DNA of 64,000 nt from Aphelocoma coerulescens (taxonomy: Eukaryota > Chordata > Aves > Passeriformes > Corvidae), in contig NC_091023.1 in the NCBI RefSeq assembly GCF_041296385.1, positions 23,127,924 to 23,191,923 on the forward strand. Direction: 5' to 3'. Shown here in pieces: positions 27,071-42,000 of this stretch; the stretch's first letter is position 1; each line of letters begins with the position of its first letter. Both the position numbers and the translations under genes were made by a program. The notes below the pieces were generated by a model. The model ran no database searches. It saw nothing but the letters and a program-made list of their open reading frames with translations, and had not been told where the DNA came from.

Positions 27071-29963
27071 AAAGAAACAACAAAAAATCCAACAGTAGCT
27101 ACAGTTTGAAGAGCCAACCTCAAACCACTCGCTGTTTATTGCAGCCCCAAATAAGAATCCCATAAACAGCAGTCAAAGCCCAGTGTTTGGTGTCTTAAAA
27201 AGAAAAAAAAATATCTCTTTGAAAGTGGGAAAAGAAAAGGCATTTTGGGGGAAGTAAGAGCTGGAGGGAGAGAAAACATTGTTATGTCAACTGGTTAACT
27301 ACACCAGATGCCTGTTTGTGCTGTGTCCAAATTGAATCTCTGTTTTTGTGATACTGAGGGAGGAGGAGATGTGTGGGGCAACCAGGTGTGTGCCAAAAGG
27401 GCCTCTCAGATGTGCATGCAGATGTGCTTGGCCAAACATCCTTCCATCCTCTGCCTTGGGAATCAGGAGAGGTTTCTTAGGTGACTTCCAATGGGACAAA
27501 ACCATCCCCTTCTTCATGTGCATGTCCCTTTTTTCCTCTTTTTTAAACTTAAATATGACCACGAGGATCTTGGAGTAATGACAGCTCTTGCTCACACCAC
27601 TGTATTTGCTAATGATCTTCACCTTACATTCCTACATTGGGACTAAGGCCAATTTTCTGTTGAAGGGAGTCAGATAAGGACAGCAGAATGAATTAAGAGT
27701 ATATTGAACATGAAGTAAGTTTCTTGTGAGACAGTATAACACCAGAAACTAATGTAATGAAATTGAGCACTTGGATTTGGGGGTTTTACAAATTGACATC
27801 ATAATCTTTGGTAGAAATGCATTACTTACATGTTAACTTTTATGTTAGACTCTTGGCACGTGCCAATCTTTAATTTTTCACTCAATAAGCCATGTCCTGG
27901 CATCCTCCTGGAATTCATGTATTTAGAGAGTCATGATGGCTTAATGTGGAGCCTTTGTTGTCTTCCACTCCAAGAAAGCCCCCAGTCTGTCCCGACAATC
28001 ACATCTCATCTGTGCTGACAAGCTCCCTACCAGCCCCACCGTACCCACCCCACAGACCTGCTGCCCAGCCACTTCTGAGCCTGCCTTAGATGCTGCAATG
28101 TGTCTGCCTGCTTTTCCTTTAGATTGTCCAGTGCCTGCTGGTTTTCCTGAGGTTCTTCAGTCGCTGCTGCATTTTCTGAGATTTTCTTAGATTTTCTTAA
28201 TTCCAATTTTTTTGGAGAATCCTAGATCTTCTAACAAACCCTCATGCTGTGTCCCCCAGTAACTTAAAAGTAATTAAGCAAAAAGTAACGATTTTGGACA
28301 TCTATCATTTAATTTGAAATTACATATGGATTTAATGGAGGGGGAGGAAAAAGTGCTTTGAGAGATTAGTTCTTAAATTTTGATTTAAGAACTGAGTTAT
28401 TAGCTGAAATAATATGAAGCGGGGCTGCTTTTTTGACCTTTCTAAAGTCTAGCCTAGTCAATTATTACAGCAGAGCAGGGAACCAGAGAACAGCTTTGAA
28501 TCAGTCAGACCCAAACTGATTTAAGTTTGCATGGGGTCGAATAAGACATTAGTTAAAAATAACTAATGTATTCTTTGACCTCTATAATGAGAAAGGACAT
28601 TTACAGGTTTTTCACTATACATCTGATCCTGTTTATTTCCTTTTGTGATTTAAAGATGGACTGGACATTCTTGTAGAGGTCTAGATAATGCAACTATTAT
28701 TTTTTTAAGTTTCCTGCTCCAGGTTTTCTTTGAGTTGTGCATTTTGACCATCAGTTTATATCATGGTTATATTTTGAGGCAAGATTGAATAAGAAAGACA
28801 ACCACAAATCTCAGTGTTAGAAGGAGCAGGATCACTAGGGCTCCCACCTCCCTGCAACCTGCCTTAAGAGAAAAATCCAGGTTAGTGCTGATAAATCTGA
28901 TTTATCATTGTTTTCCAGAATTAGGCAGGAACTAGGGCTGGGAGACTCCTTCCCTCTGAGACCTTAAATATCTTGCCCTTCTCCTGTCTCTGAGCACCTC
29001 TGTATTGAGGTGAGAGGGGAACCTAACTCACAACTGTGTGAGCTGGGGAGGCAGCTAAGGGCAGATCAGTTCCATGTACAGTAGGGAGAGAAATTTTTGC
29101 AAAATATAGGTTGAAAAGGGAAAAAAATAAAGCAGGAGAAAGAGCAAGGGGTGGAGACGTGTGTGGAGAATGGAAAAGGAAACAAGAGGGAAAGAAAGGG
29201 GAAAGGAGCAAAGCAAACTCAACCCTACAGAAAGTTTTATGCTAGTTGAAAAGGTCACAACTTTGGTTATGTCTTCAGGCTTCAGGTCTTCCTGAGGACA
29301 AGAAGAGAAAACAAAAGTTGTTTCCATTTTTTAATGTAGATATCTCTCATTTCTGCACCCAAATAATTCTCACTTGGCTGCCAGACTATGCTGCTCTGGT
29401 TTGGCCCTTCGGTGTGCAGGGGCTTGGTAGCCCTGATTTATGCATCTGCCTTTTCGTGTTGTATAACCCGAGAAGATGCCTTTATAACTGGTTCCTTCAC
29501 TGCTGTAAAGGAAACATTAGTATGTCAAGTTTCCAGAGAGTTTAAAATAGGCCAGCTGGCTGCTCGGAGTGCACAGCTTGAAATGGTCACTTCCATTTTC
29601 AGCTGAGCAGCGCTGCCGTCAGGAGGAGCATTGATTAAATTGACCACAGTCCAAGGCTGGTAGAGAGCATAACACAAAGTGACTTCTCCCCAGAGCAAGC
29701 AGAAGATTTGTGATGTACACAGGGATAGAGTATGATCTTTTCTTCCCCCTCTGTACTGCAGTGTTTATTTTAAAATACTATTTCTTCATAACAAAAGAAG
29801 CCTTAGTTTTACATTAAACTTGCTCAACAATTTAGGTTACATTTCATTGCTTGCACCCAGCTTCACACATAAATGTTTAGCAATATAGATAGCCAGTGTC
29901 CTCCTAAGTTTTCAGGAATAAAGGCTGCTCATATGAGGAAGGTTTAGTGAGATTAACAAACAC

Positions 29964-30091
29964 CATAGAATCATGGAATGTTTGGGGTTGGAAAGGACCT
30001 TAAAGATCATCTAGTCCCTGTGAAAAAGGACGCCTTCCACTAGACCAGGTTGCTCAGAGCCCCATCCAACCTGGCCCTGAATTTTTCCAGG
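29964..30091 (-). mobile_element. CR1 LINE 3'-end fragment, antisense
   Basis: On the + strand the sequence begins CATAGAATCATGGAATG and continues GGTTGGAAAGGACCTTAAAG, ATCATCTAGTCC, CCTTCCACTAGACCAGG and CCCATCCAACCTGGCC. This is the reverse complement of the conserved CR1 3' region. The element is therefore inserted on the minus strand, 5'-truncated to about 130 bp as is usual for CR1, with a small internal deletion after ATCTAGTCC. The next 25 bp or so to the right may be further degenerate CR1. It carries no ORF. Confidence 0.95.
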
Positions 30092-33000
30092 CTTTGTTTC
30101 ACTGAGGAGAGGGTTCCCACACTTATTTCTATTCAGTCAAAAGCCTTCCATGTTGTTTTCTTTCCTTATCTCCAGTGGATCTTTTCAAATGGATGTATCC
30201 CAGCCAATGGAAGTCAATGAGTAAGGAATTTATCTGCAAGGTCTGCTGGTCCCATTGCCTCTGTGCAGCACCCAGAGCAGCAAAACCCCAAACCAGCAAG
30301 GCTTTAGACCCCTCAGGTCCCATTGAAAATCCCTGAGGAATGTAGGGTTTTTACCACACTAAAAAAATAAAATCTGAAAGATGTTGTGAAGAAAAAAATA
30401 TTATCAGTGTCACAACACCCAAGGAAGAGGGGGAACTCCATGGGGTAAATGCTCTCCCATGTGCTTCAGGAGCATCCCTGTGGATGGAGGACACCCACCA
30501 AGAGCAGGAGATACCTGAGGATCCTTTCTCTTGGGGTAAAACAATGGTCCCAGGGCTTCCTCCAGCCCAGCAGCAGAACAAAACTGCTGAATGAGAAGGG
30601 ATAGTAGCAGACCTGGCTAACGAGCATGTCTTCATGATTTCCCCACACTTTGCACCTGAAATACTATTTATTACCTCTAGTTATCTCCCAAATCCAACTA
30701 AATTGCCGTGTTTCTTCCCGGTCCCTCTTTGCACATTGGTTCTGGTTTGGGTTTTATTTTTTTTCAGTTATGTTTGCAAGGCTCTCTTGCAGCCTGAAAA
30801 CAAGGGGGTGTTTTGGAAGCACAACATCTTAGCACTTACTGTGGATGGATCAGTAATCTTCTATAATCAGAAATAGGTATAGTTGTGCATCTCTGGAAAA
30901 GGAGCTTAACTGTCAAAGGATTAAGCCACGTCCTGATCAATGCAAGTGCCTTCCTAGAAAACAGGCAGGGAAAGATTTCCTGTAGTTAGCAGCAATGAAG
31001 GAGAGGAACTTTAAAAACAACTCTCTATTTGATAACTACAGAAATCTAGCTAAGTCTTAGGGATTTAGCCAGGGAACATATTGGTTCCAGCAGACTATGG
31101 TAAAGTTAATTAAGGATGATTAATGGAGCATTTTCCTTCCAATGATATCTGTGACAGAACAAAGCTGTCTGAGGCTTGTCAAGCAGAATTTGAGTTGAAT
31201 GAGTATTTATGTGATCAAATCTGAAGGGCTGCCTCTTGACAGAGCAAGGATTCATCAATCAATTGCTCTGGCTTGCAGTGGTGGGAAATTGGTCTATCAG
31301 CATAGCTCTGCACCCATCCCCCATTTTTTCATTCAATCATCCCTCAGGCTACAATGCATCTTTAGCTTTTACCTCTGACCACCTTAAGGGCTATCAGAGA
31401 AAAGTAAAAGCAAGAGCTAAAACATCTATTATAGTGGTTATTTCTCAGCTGTACTCATAGAATTGATTTCTTTTAAGCAAAGGCCTGGGCACTGTAAAGC
31501 GATACAAGCCTGTTCAATGAATTAATTGGTTTTAATAGAAGTTTAGCTTTGAGCCTGAAGAATATATAGTGCTCTCTTACTAGAAAGTCTCCTATTAGGG
31601 AAACCACCTGCACAAAAGGCCCCAGTCCTCTGTTAATCCCACTGCCCTCATCATAATCACTTCATTTAAAAAGGCAAGATCCTTAATTTAAAAGGAAGGG
31701 GCACCACGTGTGCTTCAGTTTCTGCGCATTTTGTCATGTGTCAGTTCCTGGGAGGGGAATACTGGCTGCCTGCACTTGGCTGTGGGTTGCCCTTGCAGCC
31801 TTTGGATGCCTGGGATGTAAGTCATGCCAGGATTTGGGCAGAGGAATGATGCCATTGTGGATATACCAATATCTTTGTTTAAGGAATGCCTCAGTTGCTT
31901 TCACTGCTGTAGGGATTAAATGGAGCTAACCACAAAAGATGTAAAATGATGTATGTCTCGTGGAAAACTCAGAGAAAGATAAGTCTTAGCCCTCCTCTGA
32001 ATAAAATCGGGGTAGGTATCCTATTTATGATAGGAGGCACAGGTTTAGTTTTATTTTCTAACGCAGTTCAGAGATGGTTTTTTGTTTAACTGCTGAGTGT
32101 TCAAGCTTTGTTCTTCTGGGCACTCACCAAGCAAAATACAGAAGTGGTATTTAAAACCAAAATACCAAGATTGTCATCTCCATCATCAACCCCATAAAAT
32201 GCTATCATTAGACATCTAACCTACATTAGCCATCTACTGTCCAGTAATTTAAATTGTCCACTAGCTCAAAAAGAGCAGTATCTCCTGGGGGCAATTCACC
32301 CATTTTCTACACAACTAGGGGAGGATGACGAGGGTTGCATTCAAGAGCCTGATCTCTCTCTAAGGGGAACTTGGGCTTCATACCCACCTTTGAAATGTGT
32401 AAAGCTTCCAGTAAAAATAAAATCTCTGAGAGTGGATTACTTTCTTTGGTGCAGTTGTAAGCTCAGTGGCATGTATCCCTCATTGGATTTACACACTAAT
32501 CTTCCTTCTTAAGTTACTGGTAGAAATCAGGTTTCTAGGACTTTTATGAATTGGAAAATTGAAGTTTTGCCTGGTAATAATTTTGAGGTTTGGTACCTGC
32601 CTCAGCTAGGCCACCTATAAATAAGGGAGGTTAAAGACAACACTTTTTCCCCCAGACTTGTGCACTTTGCACAAAGAAGCACGGAGGAGAGCTCCAGTGT
32701 GCCTTGACCTATGGAAAAATGGCTCAGTCTTTACTTTTTATACAGGTTTTCATCCAGGACTATTCCCCTGAGAACCAATATCTTCCCTGTGTATACAAAT
32801 TTTATATAAATCCAAAGAGGTCTCTAAATGCAAAATATGTCCTTTAGACGTTATTAGTTGTCCCAATATGATTATCGTTGAGAGCATTTCTTTCCATCGG
32901 TAGAGAATACTATTTCATATGTGCAAGCAAGCTTGGAAACCAAATGTCTAAATATTTAACCAATGTTATTTCAAAGAATTTCATTATTTATCTTCTTTAT

Positions 33001-36000
33001 GATTTATACTATCACATTCTCTGTCTGTAGTTGTGGTTTATCATAAGCAACCCATCTGCTGTAACAGCCAAATTGGAACATTCATATAAGATGCGTTCCG
33101 ATATCATAAACATGACAAAAGATAGATTACATTTAGTCTTTCTCCATGTTTAACCAGTTTAATTTGTTTCCTATGCAGAAGAGGCTCTAAATTTACTTAA
33201 TATATGTTAGCACTTAGGAACACAGTTAGGAACATGACTAGGGTCTTAACCTATTCGTAAATAAATGGGAAGCTTCCTGTCTGAGTAAAAGAAAGAGAGA
33301 GAATTTATGTCAAACAATCAGGAATTTAATACATAGTGCTCTATTAGGATGTCCAGTTTGTGTACATACTCTTAAGGCATGATTACGAATAACTTCACTT
33401 CTTATAAACAATGTGACTGAAGAAATTACTCACAGATACAACAAAAAGGGAAAGAAAGGTAGGAAGTTTTAGCTGCAGCCAATAAAGGAATTACTTTCCC
33501 TGAAAAGGTTAAAAACTCAGGCATTTATTTTTGTTGCCATAATATTTGTCTTTGCAGGTTTAGCTTTCCTAAGAATCCCAAAGAAGATGCTGCGTCGGGA
33601 AAGATTTTAGTGACCTGAGTTCAAAGTCATATCGTAGATCCAACATTTTCTCCGACAGCTTTGGTTTTAAAGTAACCCTAATGCTGGACCAAATCTGTGA
33701 AGTGACTGTCCATATTTATATCACTCTGGAGAGAGCTTTTAGTGATTACAGGGTTGATCCAGCAAGTTGTTGAATGCCTTCAACTTCTGTTGGCTTCAGT
33801 GGAAGGCAAGGGTGCTCAGTGCATGGGCGGGAGTGCTCAGCACCCTCAGGACCTGGCCCAATGGGGTTTTTCACATTGAAAGGTCAAGTAGAGGGCTTTG
33901 CATTTCAAGCTATAGAGTCATTCATTTTTCTCTCTTAAGGTAAAAACCATGCCATTGGAGAGTGTGTGATTAACTGTTAAGGAAACAATGTCCATAATGA
34001 TATATAAAGGTGTTGCTTTCAAAAGTTGCGGTTGGATTTCTTCGGAGGTGTTAAATATATGGTGGTCCAACACCATGCAATTCATGAATGCTAAGAATAA
34101 ATATAAGCTTATTTCTGTGATGGTGATTTACTACAGAGCAATTTTGAGCAAATATATTCACATTATAGGATATGAATAAAAATCAAGCATAACTGAGCTG
34201 GTCTTTATGAGAATGAAGTGTCAGTACATTTGAAAATATGTGTAACGCCAAACTTTAATCATTTTACCAGCATGTTAATATTCCAGTTGATTATTCTGTG
34301 CTCCTCCTGAATGTTTAAGGTTTTGCTACTGATTTGTCTGCTGCAAGCATTGCATCTTCCAGGGCTATCTGGCATTCGGACTCTCTCACTTTGGGATACT
34401 ACTGGTCTGATTCAGTTTCATAAAAGAGCTTATCCTGTTGCAAAGTCCTTGCCTCCAAAGAACATTAACACAATAGAGTATAGAGAAAGGGAAAAATAAT
34501 GGTGGAACTAACAAGTTGCATGTGTGCCTTCAGCAGCATCAGATTGGCTTTCATTGCACCTCTTCTCTGCTCATGTGATTTTCCTGGAATGCAGATCCCA
34601 AGGTGGAGACTCCATCTTCATGTCTGTGCATGTAGTATTTTATATAATCTCAGCACCAGGAAAAGTAATGGGGTTCTTATTCCAATGGCATTACACTTGC
34701 TCAGGTAGGAAGGTGGCACTGGGCTTGCTCATATTATTGAGTTCATTACTCTCCTGTGTGTACAAAATTTAAGGAATTATTTTTTTCAGTCTTTACTCAA
34801 ACATTTTTGGGGCTTCACCACAGAAAAAGCCAGGAGACCTAGGTGGGGAATAAAGGGCACAGAGACGGTTTTTGCCTTAGGATCTTTAAGTCCAAAAGAA
34901 CATTAATGGATGCATATAAGAGAGGAGGTAACGAAGACTTGTCATCTTGACAGCAGCTGTAGCATACCAGGAGATTAATCCTTATGAATTCAAAGAGGAA
35001 TTTGAAGGAGAGTTGAGAGGAAACTGGTGAAATAGCTTTGGGGGTGCTTGCAGGGAAATCCTCCTCCGTCTAGAGGGCAGGGCTGGGGAAAATGCAGCAT
35101 TTCAAGGGTTGCCTCTGCAGTCTTTATTTGGAAGGGGAGTTGACGTTGTGTCCCTGCATGGGAATGGCACACACCAAAGTGCCCTGAAAGTGAAGTTTTT
35201 CCTTGAGGGAGAATGAGGCATAGGAGAATGAGGCGATAGAGGAGTTCAGAGACATTAAAGAGCAAAGCAGTGGAATAAGGAAAGAGCAGCAGTATTTGTG
35301 GTCTTGGTAGTTCTGGTCACAATACAACTACTGAGGCTTTTTAAAAATTCCATATAGCCAAAAAACATTGTATTGGTAATTAAAATTATGACAACAGTGC
35401 TAAAAACAGGTACCTCCTACAGGACCTTTTAAAAAATGGACAGATAGACAGAAATGAAGCAGAAAGAAAAGAGGAACTATCTGGGAAGGCAGGAGTAAAT
35501 TGTGACCACAAACCCCGGGCAGCCTGGTGCTGTTTATCCCAGCCTTGCTCTGCTTCCCTGGCTGATAACACAGCCCACCATACACCCGGGCATTGTTCTG
35601 ACACTGAAAGATGAAGCGGATTTTTACGAGCCGTAACCCTCCACCACGCTTTCCCTTGCAACACCTATTGCCTCACTCTGGTCCCTTGATCCCACTTTCC
35701 TTCCCCTAAAACCAGTATGTTTATTGGGACCGGTGCAATGGAAATTCCACTTACTGTTTATATCTTAGGTTTCTCTTTCCTTCCTATATTTCCCTGGGAA
35801 TTGGGGCAATATGGATTCTTGCTCCACACCCATGGCTTCATCTTTGCCTTTTTTTTCTGAATAATTTTCCCCAACTGCATTTCCATGGAGCAGCTGTTTG
35901 TGTTTAAAAACCACCTGCACAAGTAGTTCTGTTTTCAGTGGAAGAAAATGTTGCTTGTAAAAGGAAAAAGCCCTAAGGTGTTGGAGTTTGCTGTGAGTTT

Positions 36001-39000
36001 TAATTCGATGCGTACTTTTTCCTACTGATTGATGAATGTTCGAAGTGCAACTTTAGCTCTTGATAACTAATGAAACTGGGTGGTACTAACAGTCACCGTC
36101 TGGCACAGTGATGTGTAGTTAAACTGAGCTCCTGTGAGGAAGGAGATTGGGTTTTGACCCAGAAGGAAAATCCTAGATCCCTAATTTTAGCAGAGGAGAG
36201 AGTGAGAGATGTTGAAAGAGAAGCAGAATCTTCACAGAGAGTGAAACGGCTGTGCAAAAGGCTGAACTCATGCATGGTTGGGCAAGCCTAAGAAAATGTG
36301 ACACATGCAGAACACAAGATCTCCTAGGAAAGGAGGATGGGCACCAGGGGAAAATCTCACCTTCATTTAAAGCTTGTGGGAATTTTGGGGACTTTTTCTG
36401 AAGGGCTCCTGAAGTATAATGGGGAGCGATAACATTATTTCCCAGCCATGGCTAATCTCGAGGAGTCGAGGCTTATGTTACACTCATATTGTGCTGGGTG
36501 TTTGTGAAGCCATCAAGTGCAGCCAGAAGTGGTCCTGAGCCCAGCCCAGCCCCGGGAAAGCCCTGTTTGCTCTCTCCAGGGGCCCTCCTTGGCCTTTCTC
36601 CTGCTGCTCCTAACGCCCTCCCACCTCTTACTCCTCTTCAATTCTCCTTGTTATGGCATGCTTTCACTTTAATTTCTTTCCAAGTGGTATTAATTCTTTA
36701 ATTTCCAAAGAGCCAGCTGGACTGAGTACCCGAATCCTCTCCAGTTTCCCAAAAGGTTCCTGTGTGCTTAGTGCTGCCTCTGCTTGGCAGTGTGTGATGC
36801 TCACAGGAGAAGAAACTGTGTCAGGCCAACAGTAAATGGCAGCAAATTCTGGCTTTCAACCCTACTTGAGGCCATTAGATGATGATTTCTTGCTGCAAAG
36901 CTGGCACCAAACCTCTACTGACCAGAGATATAGTAGAAGGTCATTTATGTGTCCCAATCCAGATGATGAAAACAGTAGCAGTGGGGATGGTAGCAAGCTA
37001 AGAAATAAATTGTACCAAGGTTTGAAGAGCTTTACACCATTATTAACAGATAGATAGATATATTTATGTATATTTTCAGATGTTTTAGGACTTAATGATA
37101 ATACTGGATCATTCTGCCATCAATTCCATCATAACTGAAGAAATTGCCAGAAGCCAGGCTGTGTGTCCTGGGAAAAAGTCTTCTGGAGCATAAAAAACTG
37201 ATTCCTACCTCCACTGCCTCCCAGTCTTTCCTTCTCCCTACCTGCAGCTTTATTGTCCATAGGTAGCAGTGCCTATGTCCTCCAGCTGGGGTTTGAGTGG
37301 GATGGTGGGATGGTGGAGCCTTCTTTGTACCAGCCAGACTCCTTTGCAGTAAATTGGAGAAATCGGAGAGGTCTTGGCACACCATGACTTGTAAAGGCCT
37401 TGTAAATGGCTCGTGCAAAAAAATTTCCAAATGGAAACAGCACTGCGCCTTAAGTTTAAAGTAGTTTTGATAGGAAAGAGCGGTAAATATAATCCTTTCC
37501 ACCTCTGTGGGTATATTGTAAATGCCAGACAGTGGAAAACCAGTAAAGAAAAAAGCATCTGAAAGCAAAGACAGCGCTTGGGAAGTTAGACTGGCTTTTT
37601 GGCTGTGCATGAGCTGAACCCAGCAGGCATTTCAGACACAAGTGGTTTTAGCATAAAGGCCACTGCTGGGTGGTGTTTGGGAAACCACTTGGTGTTTTGC
37701 TCTGGTGGAAGCTTCTCTTGCCATACAAATCCCATGGGAATCAGGGACTGGCAGCCACTGTTGGTGTTTTTGGAGGGCTCTCTTAGCACAAAAGCAAAAC
37801 ATTCTTTTCTTGCTCAATGCATCTTCTCAGGCCTTAGAAACTGGGGAAGAGTTTGGTGGAAAGCATCCTGCTGGGTCCTGATCACTGTAACAAGCTGGAA
37901 AGCTCCACAAACTATTTAGGCATGAGGGTGGCACATTTGGGATGTGTGAGAGGGAAGGGAAAGTAAGGCAGATGAGCTACTCTTCAGTAGAGGTTGGATC
38001 TGGTTCGAGGGCAGTGTCAGGACCATGTCCATTGGGAGACTTGGCCCCTTCCATCACTCACCTGCAAACGCAGTTTGCACCAGGCCAAGTGAGATTTAGA
38101 GCCATGAGGGCTCAAATTCATGTGATCAGGAATAAGAAGGCATCTGGAGCAGGACAAGGAGGTGGCAGGCCAGGAGTTTTGCAGAATGGCCAAAAGAAAT
38201 GGGGTGTGGATGGGTCGGTAAGGGAAGGTGCTGCCATGTTCCCCTCCTGCTCCCCAGGTGCAGCTCATCCTTTCACAGCTGCTTGCCCCACCACAGGAGA
38301 AGCCAAATTGGACAGAGGAACTCTCAAAACCCAAACCTTAAGAAAGTCAATAGTTTCCTGCCAGATTATCTTCCTAACGTGGCTTCCCAGGATTTGAGAT
38401 AAGCAATGAGCTGGCCCCATGGAGAAGCCAGGAGAGCTCCCCTTGCTTCTCTTGCTCTGAGGAGCAGGATCCTGAGGACCTCTCAAAGAACCTGAGCAGC
38501 TCCCAGGTTGTTCTCAGCAGGTGGTGAGTCTGCAGGTAAGGAAGAAATGTGCTGCAAATAAGGAAAGCCTCTCACACCTGAGTGGGTGAGATGTTATTCA
38601 CTCCATATAATAGCCCAGAGAAGAAGAAATCCCTGTGAAAAACAAAGGTCCTGATACTGAGGCCTGGTGGCCAAACAACAAAGGGATCCCCAGAAGAGGA
38701 GCTCAGACTGTGATCACTGTCCTCAGGGGAGGTGGCATCCGTCTCCTGACATGGACACTGTTGTATTTATCTAAAATCACAGAGCTGTAAAACCGGAGCT
38801 CAATGTTTGCAGGGTAAAGAAGTGACTTCACTGGGATGGGTTCCTTAACAGAGCTGAAAGAAAAGTAGGCAAATCCATCATTTCTCCTTTCTCAGCCTTT
38901 GTGTAGGTTATCTTTCTATCAGTATTCTGCTAATCTCAGAGCATCAGAACTTTGTTTGGGTAGATGCTGGTGACCAAATGTGTCTGAATAGAATTTCAAA

Positions 39001-42000
39001 CGTTATATTAAATTATAAATGTCACTGCTCACAATCGTAGTCAAGAGAAGCAGTTTAGCAAAACCTGCACAACCAAAATTTAAACAGGTTGTAAGAAACC
39101 ACAGCAGTGTGGCTAGTTTGCTAAAGGAGGGTTATTTGCTGAAGGAATCACCATGCAATGCTTAATAACAACAGCTGAGAGTGTGGTTGCATGCATTTCA
39201 TGAAAGAAGTGGAGAAAATGCTCTAGACAACCTTTTCATTGCTATTTTGGAGCACAAATTAAGTTTGTGAGAGCTTGCAAAATATCTGTTGTCATCTGCT
39301 CATGCAGAACTTCTCTGCGACACCTCTGCAGGCAGGTGCTCTAAGTGTATATATAAATTCATCTTCGTAGTGGCCACTGGTGCCACAACAAATGTCATTC
39401 CAAACAAACTCTCTGCTACAGGCTGTGTTGGAAATCATCATTTAACACATAATTTAGAGTACATCAGAGTGAATCTCATGCAGCTTGACCGTAATAATTC
39501 CCTTCTCAAATTAACTCTTTTTTTTAATATTTTGACATTAAGAGAATAGAGGCAAAGTCCTTTAAACACGTGGCTACTTCGATTTGGTACTGAGCATTGG
39601 GAAATGAGGGTTTATAGTGCAACAGCTAATTGTTATTTGTCGTGTGAATTTCACAAAGTAAATCACAGTGTGAATACAAAAATTACACAGCCTGTATGCT
39701 TGCTCATTTATTAAGATTCAGCTTGCTGGGCCCAAGAGGGCTGCCCAGGAGTAATCTTCTCTGCTCTCCCAGCCTGTGCAGGAGAAATCCAGAAGACATG
39801 ATCTCAAACCATTTGCCAACTTTCCCCCTGTGGTCAGTGAGGATGCATAACTTTCTTTTTATTAACACAATTAAATTCAGTGGGTCCTTTCAGCTGATTG
39901 AATTCATGCATGGCAAGTGGCTGTGCAGTTCCACGTAGCCATTCAGGCGTTGCACGCAGAGCTGGTGTATTTCTGGAAGGGCTCCATGCCTTACCAGGAG
40001 AGAAGCTTCTGAGAGACAACCCTCCCACCCTTCATCTTGATTTATAGTGCACATTATGATTTTGAATGGTATTTTCAATCAGGTAGGATAAGCTGTGACT
40101 GTCCTTTGTTTCCAGTCCATGCATTCAAGCTGGCTGTTTTCTATCTTGTCTTGGGCTTTTGTCCACCCTGCACAGCTCTCTAAGGTGTAAAACAAGAGAG
40201 CAATAACTCTTTGTAGCACCTACTATCCATTTAACCTACATTTTCATTCTTACTTTGGAGTCAAAGTTGCTTTAGATATAAATCGGTGCTCTGGGTTCAG
40301 TGTGTTCCTGTTCCAGCACTTTTGAAAGGGTGTGAACAGTTACATATTTATTCAGACTTGGGCCTTATAAAGTACATGGCTGCAGAGACAAATTCTTCTG
40401 GGTTGTTTGTTTTACAGCACTGTTAAATAGGGTGACTTTGGCAAATGCCAGCTGATGAGTTCAACTGTAAAATTATGGTAACATGACAGAAGAAACAGCA
40501 GAAGAAACAACAAAATTCAGGATGCTGAGCCAGGAGAACAGATCTGCCACCATACTTCAGCCTGTGCTCTTCCATGACATTTTTATAATTTTATAAGCCC
40601 ATTTTCCAACCCCACCTTTCCCTGTGACTTTCCCATTGTATGCAGTGGGAGTTCTGAGCAAATATCTGTTTTATAACACGTTTATCGCAAAGCAGTGTGG
40701 GCTGTACACCAAGTAATGTTCCTTCTCTGACGGCTAAACAAACACTTGAATTGTTGCCCTCTCTGTCCAAAAGGCAATCACGGCTCTTCTATTGCCCTCA
40801 CTGGAGTCAGGATTTCATGATGGGAATATTTCATGTCTCTGCTCTTCACTTTGGGCATGTTTCTGGTGACAGACCTCTCTGTATGATCCTGGTTGTTGTC
40901 TTTGATCAAGCTAGCATCTTCAATATTGGCATGTCCCCAGCTATGTAAGCATTGTCATTCCCCCTTCCCACAGTGCTCCTGGGGGTCACTGGCAGGGGGG
41001 CCAATCATCATTCTGAGCCTCTTTGTGCCACAGCCATGAGTGTCTCACATGGTGCTTTGGGGCAGGTGAACAAGGCCGGTATCAGACCAGCTCTGTAGCC
41101 TCCTGGGGACTGCCCAGGAACAGCTAAATATATTTTTCCTAGTGCATGACTTCACCACACCAGCAGTGAGATACCATCTTGCCCTTTGTGTTCAGGCTGG
41201 ATGACATTTTCTCCTTTCCCAAGCGGCCCCGTCCCGGCTGGCAGGGAGGAGCGGCACAGCCCTCAGTCACTGCCAGGCAGCGTGCCCAGATCTCCCTGAT
41301 ACGGGGCAGGGAGCTGGGAAACACCAGGCTGAGTTTCTGTTTTGGTGCTCAAGCTGGTCTCAATGCCATGTTCTGGATTTGAGCTTGGAGGGGAATATTT
41401 TTGAGTACTGCTTATGGAATAGCACTTGGCCTTGCTTTTCTTCCCTGGGAGCGTTGGGTAACAGGCATTCATGTCAATACTCATTTTTATTTGTTTTGCT
41501 CGTTACTAAGTGTGAGCAAACATTCAGATCTGTGGATGTGTGTGGATGTATCCATGTGCTGTGCTTATCCCTCCACACACACGCACATGCTGCTGCTATA
41601 ATTAGTTCTGCTTGGGAAGAGTGGCAGGAGGAAGGGTGAGCAGCTGGGTGCTGACACGACCTTCCCAGCCCTGCTTCGGAAAGGGTCTGAGGTCACTCGT
41701 GTCCTTCTGAATGCACCTTGTATCATCAGCTGATTTGCAAAGAGGCTAACTTGAAAAGAACCTCACTTTGGGTATTTGCAAGGTTTTTGTTTTACAGTCT
41801 TCACCGCAAGGTCTGCAGCAAGGTCAGGTCTAACAGCTGGATTCACACCTGCATAGGCTGGGTCTTCTCAACAAAAAGCTGGGCCTCCCTGTGCAACCTG
41901 AACGTGAAGTTCCTCTCATCTGAAGGCTCCATTTGTTGCTCAAATACTACATTTGCACAGAAAAATATCACAGAATTTAGTCTATGCATGGAGTTGGCAT

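Larger units (their letters stand above)
17298..29963. other. MECOM long intron, segment 3: no gene seen
   Basis: Unique sequence with a T run at 21.1 kb, an 18-bp duplication at 26.5 kb and a GC-richer block at 26.9-27.1 kb. The stretch 24.9-25.65 kb is repeat-free and rich in TTAATTAA and TTTATAAA-like strings, resembling a conserved noncoding element. No exon is supported. Confidence 0.55.

Noticed and set aside
37049..37060. GATA tetranucleotide microsatellite
   Set aside because: Only three units, below what I would call a microsatellite.
37092..37610. 172-codon minus-strand frame
   Set aside because: No similarity to any family I recognise, no repeat-derived pattern, and no supporting splice or promoter signals. 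Chance length is plausible.
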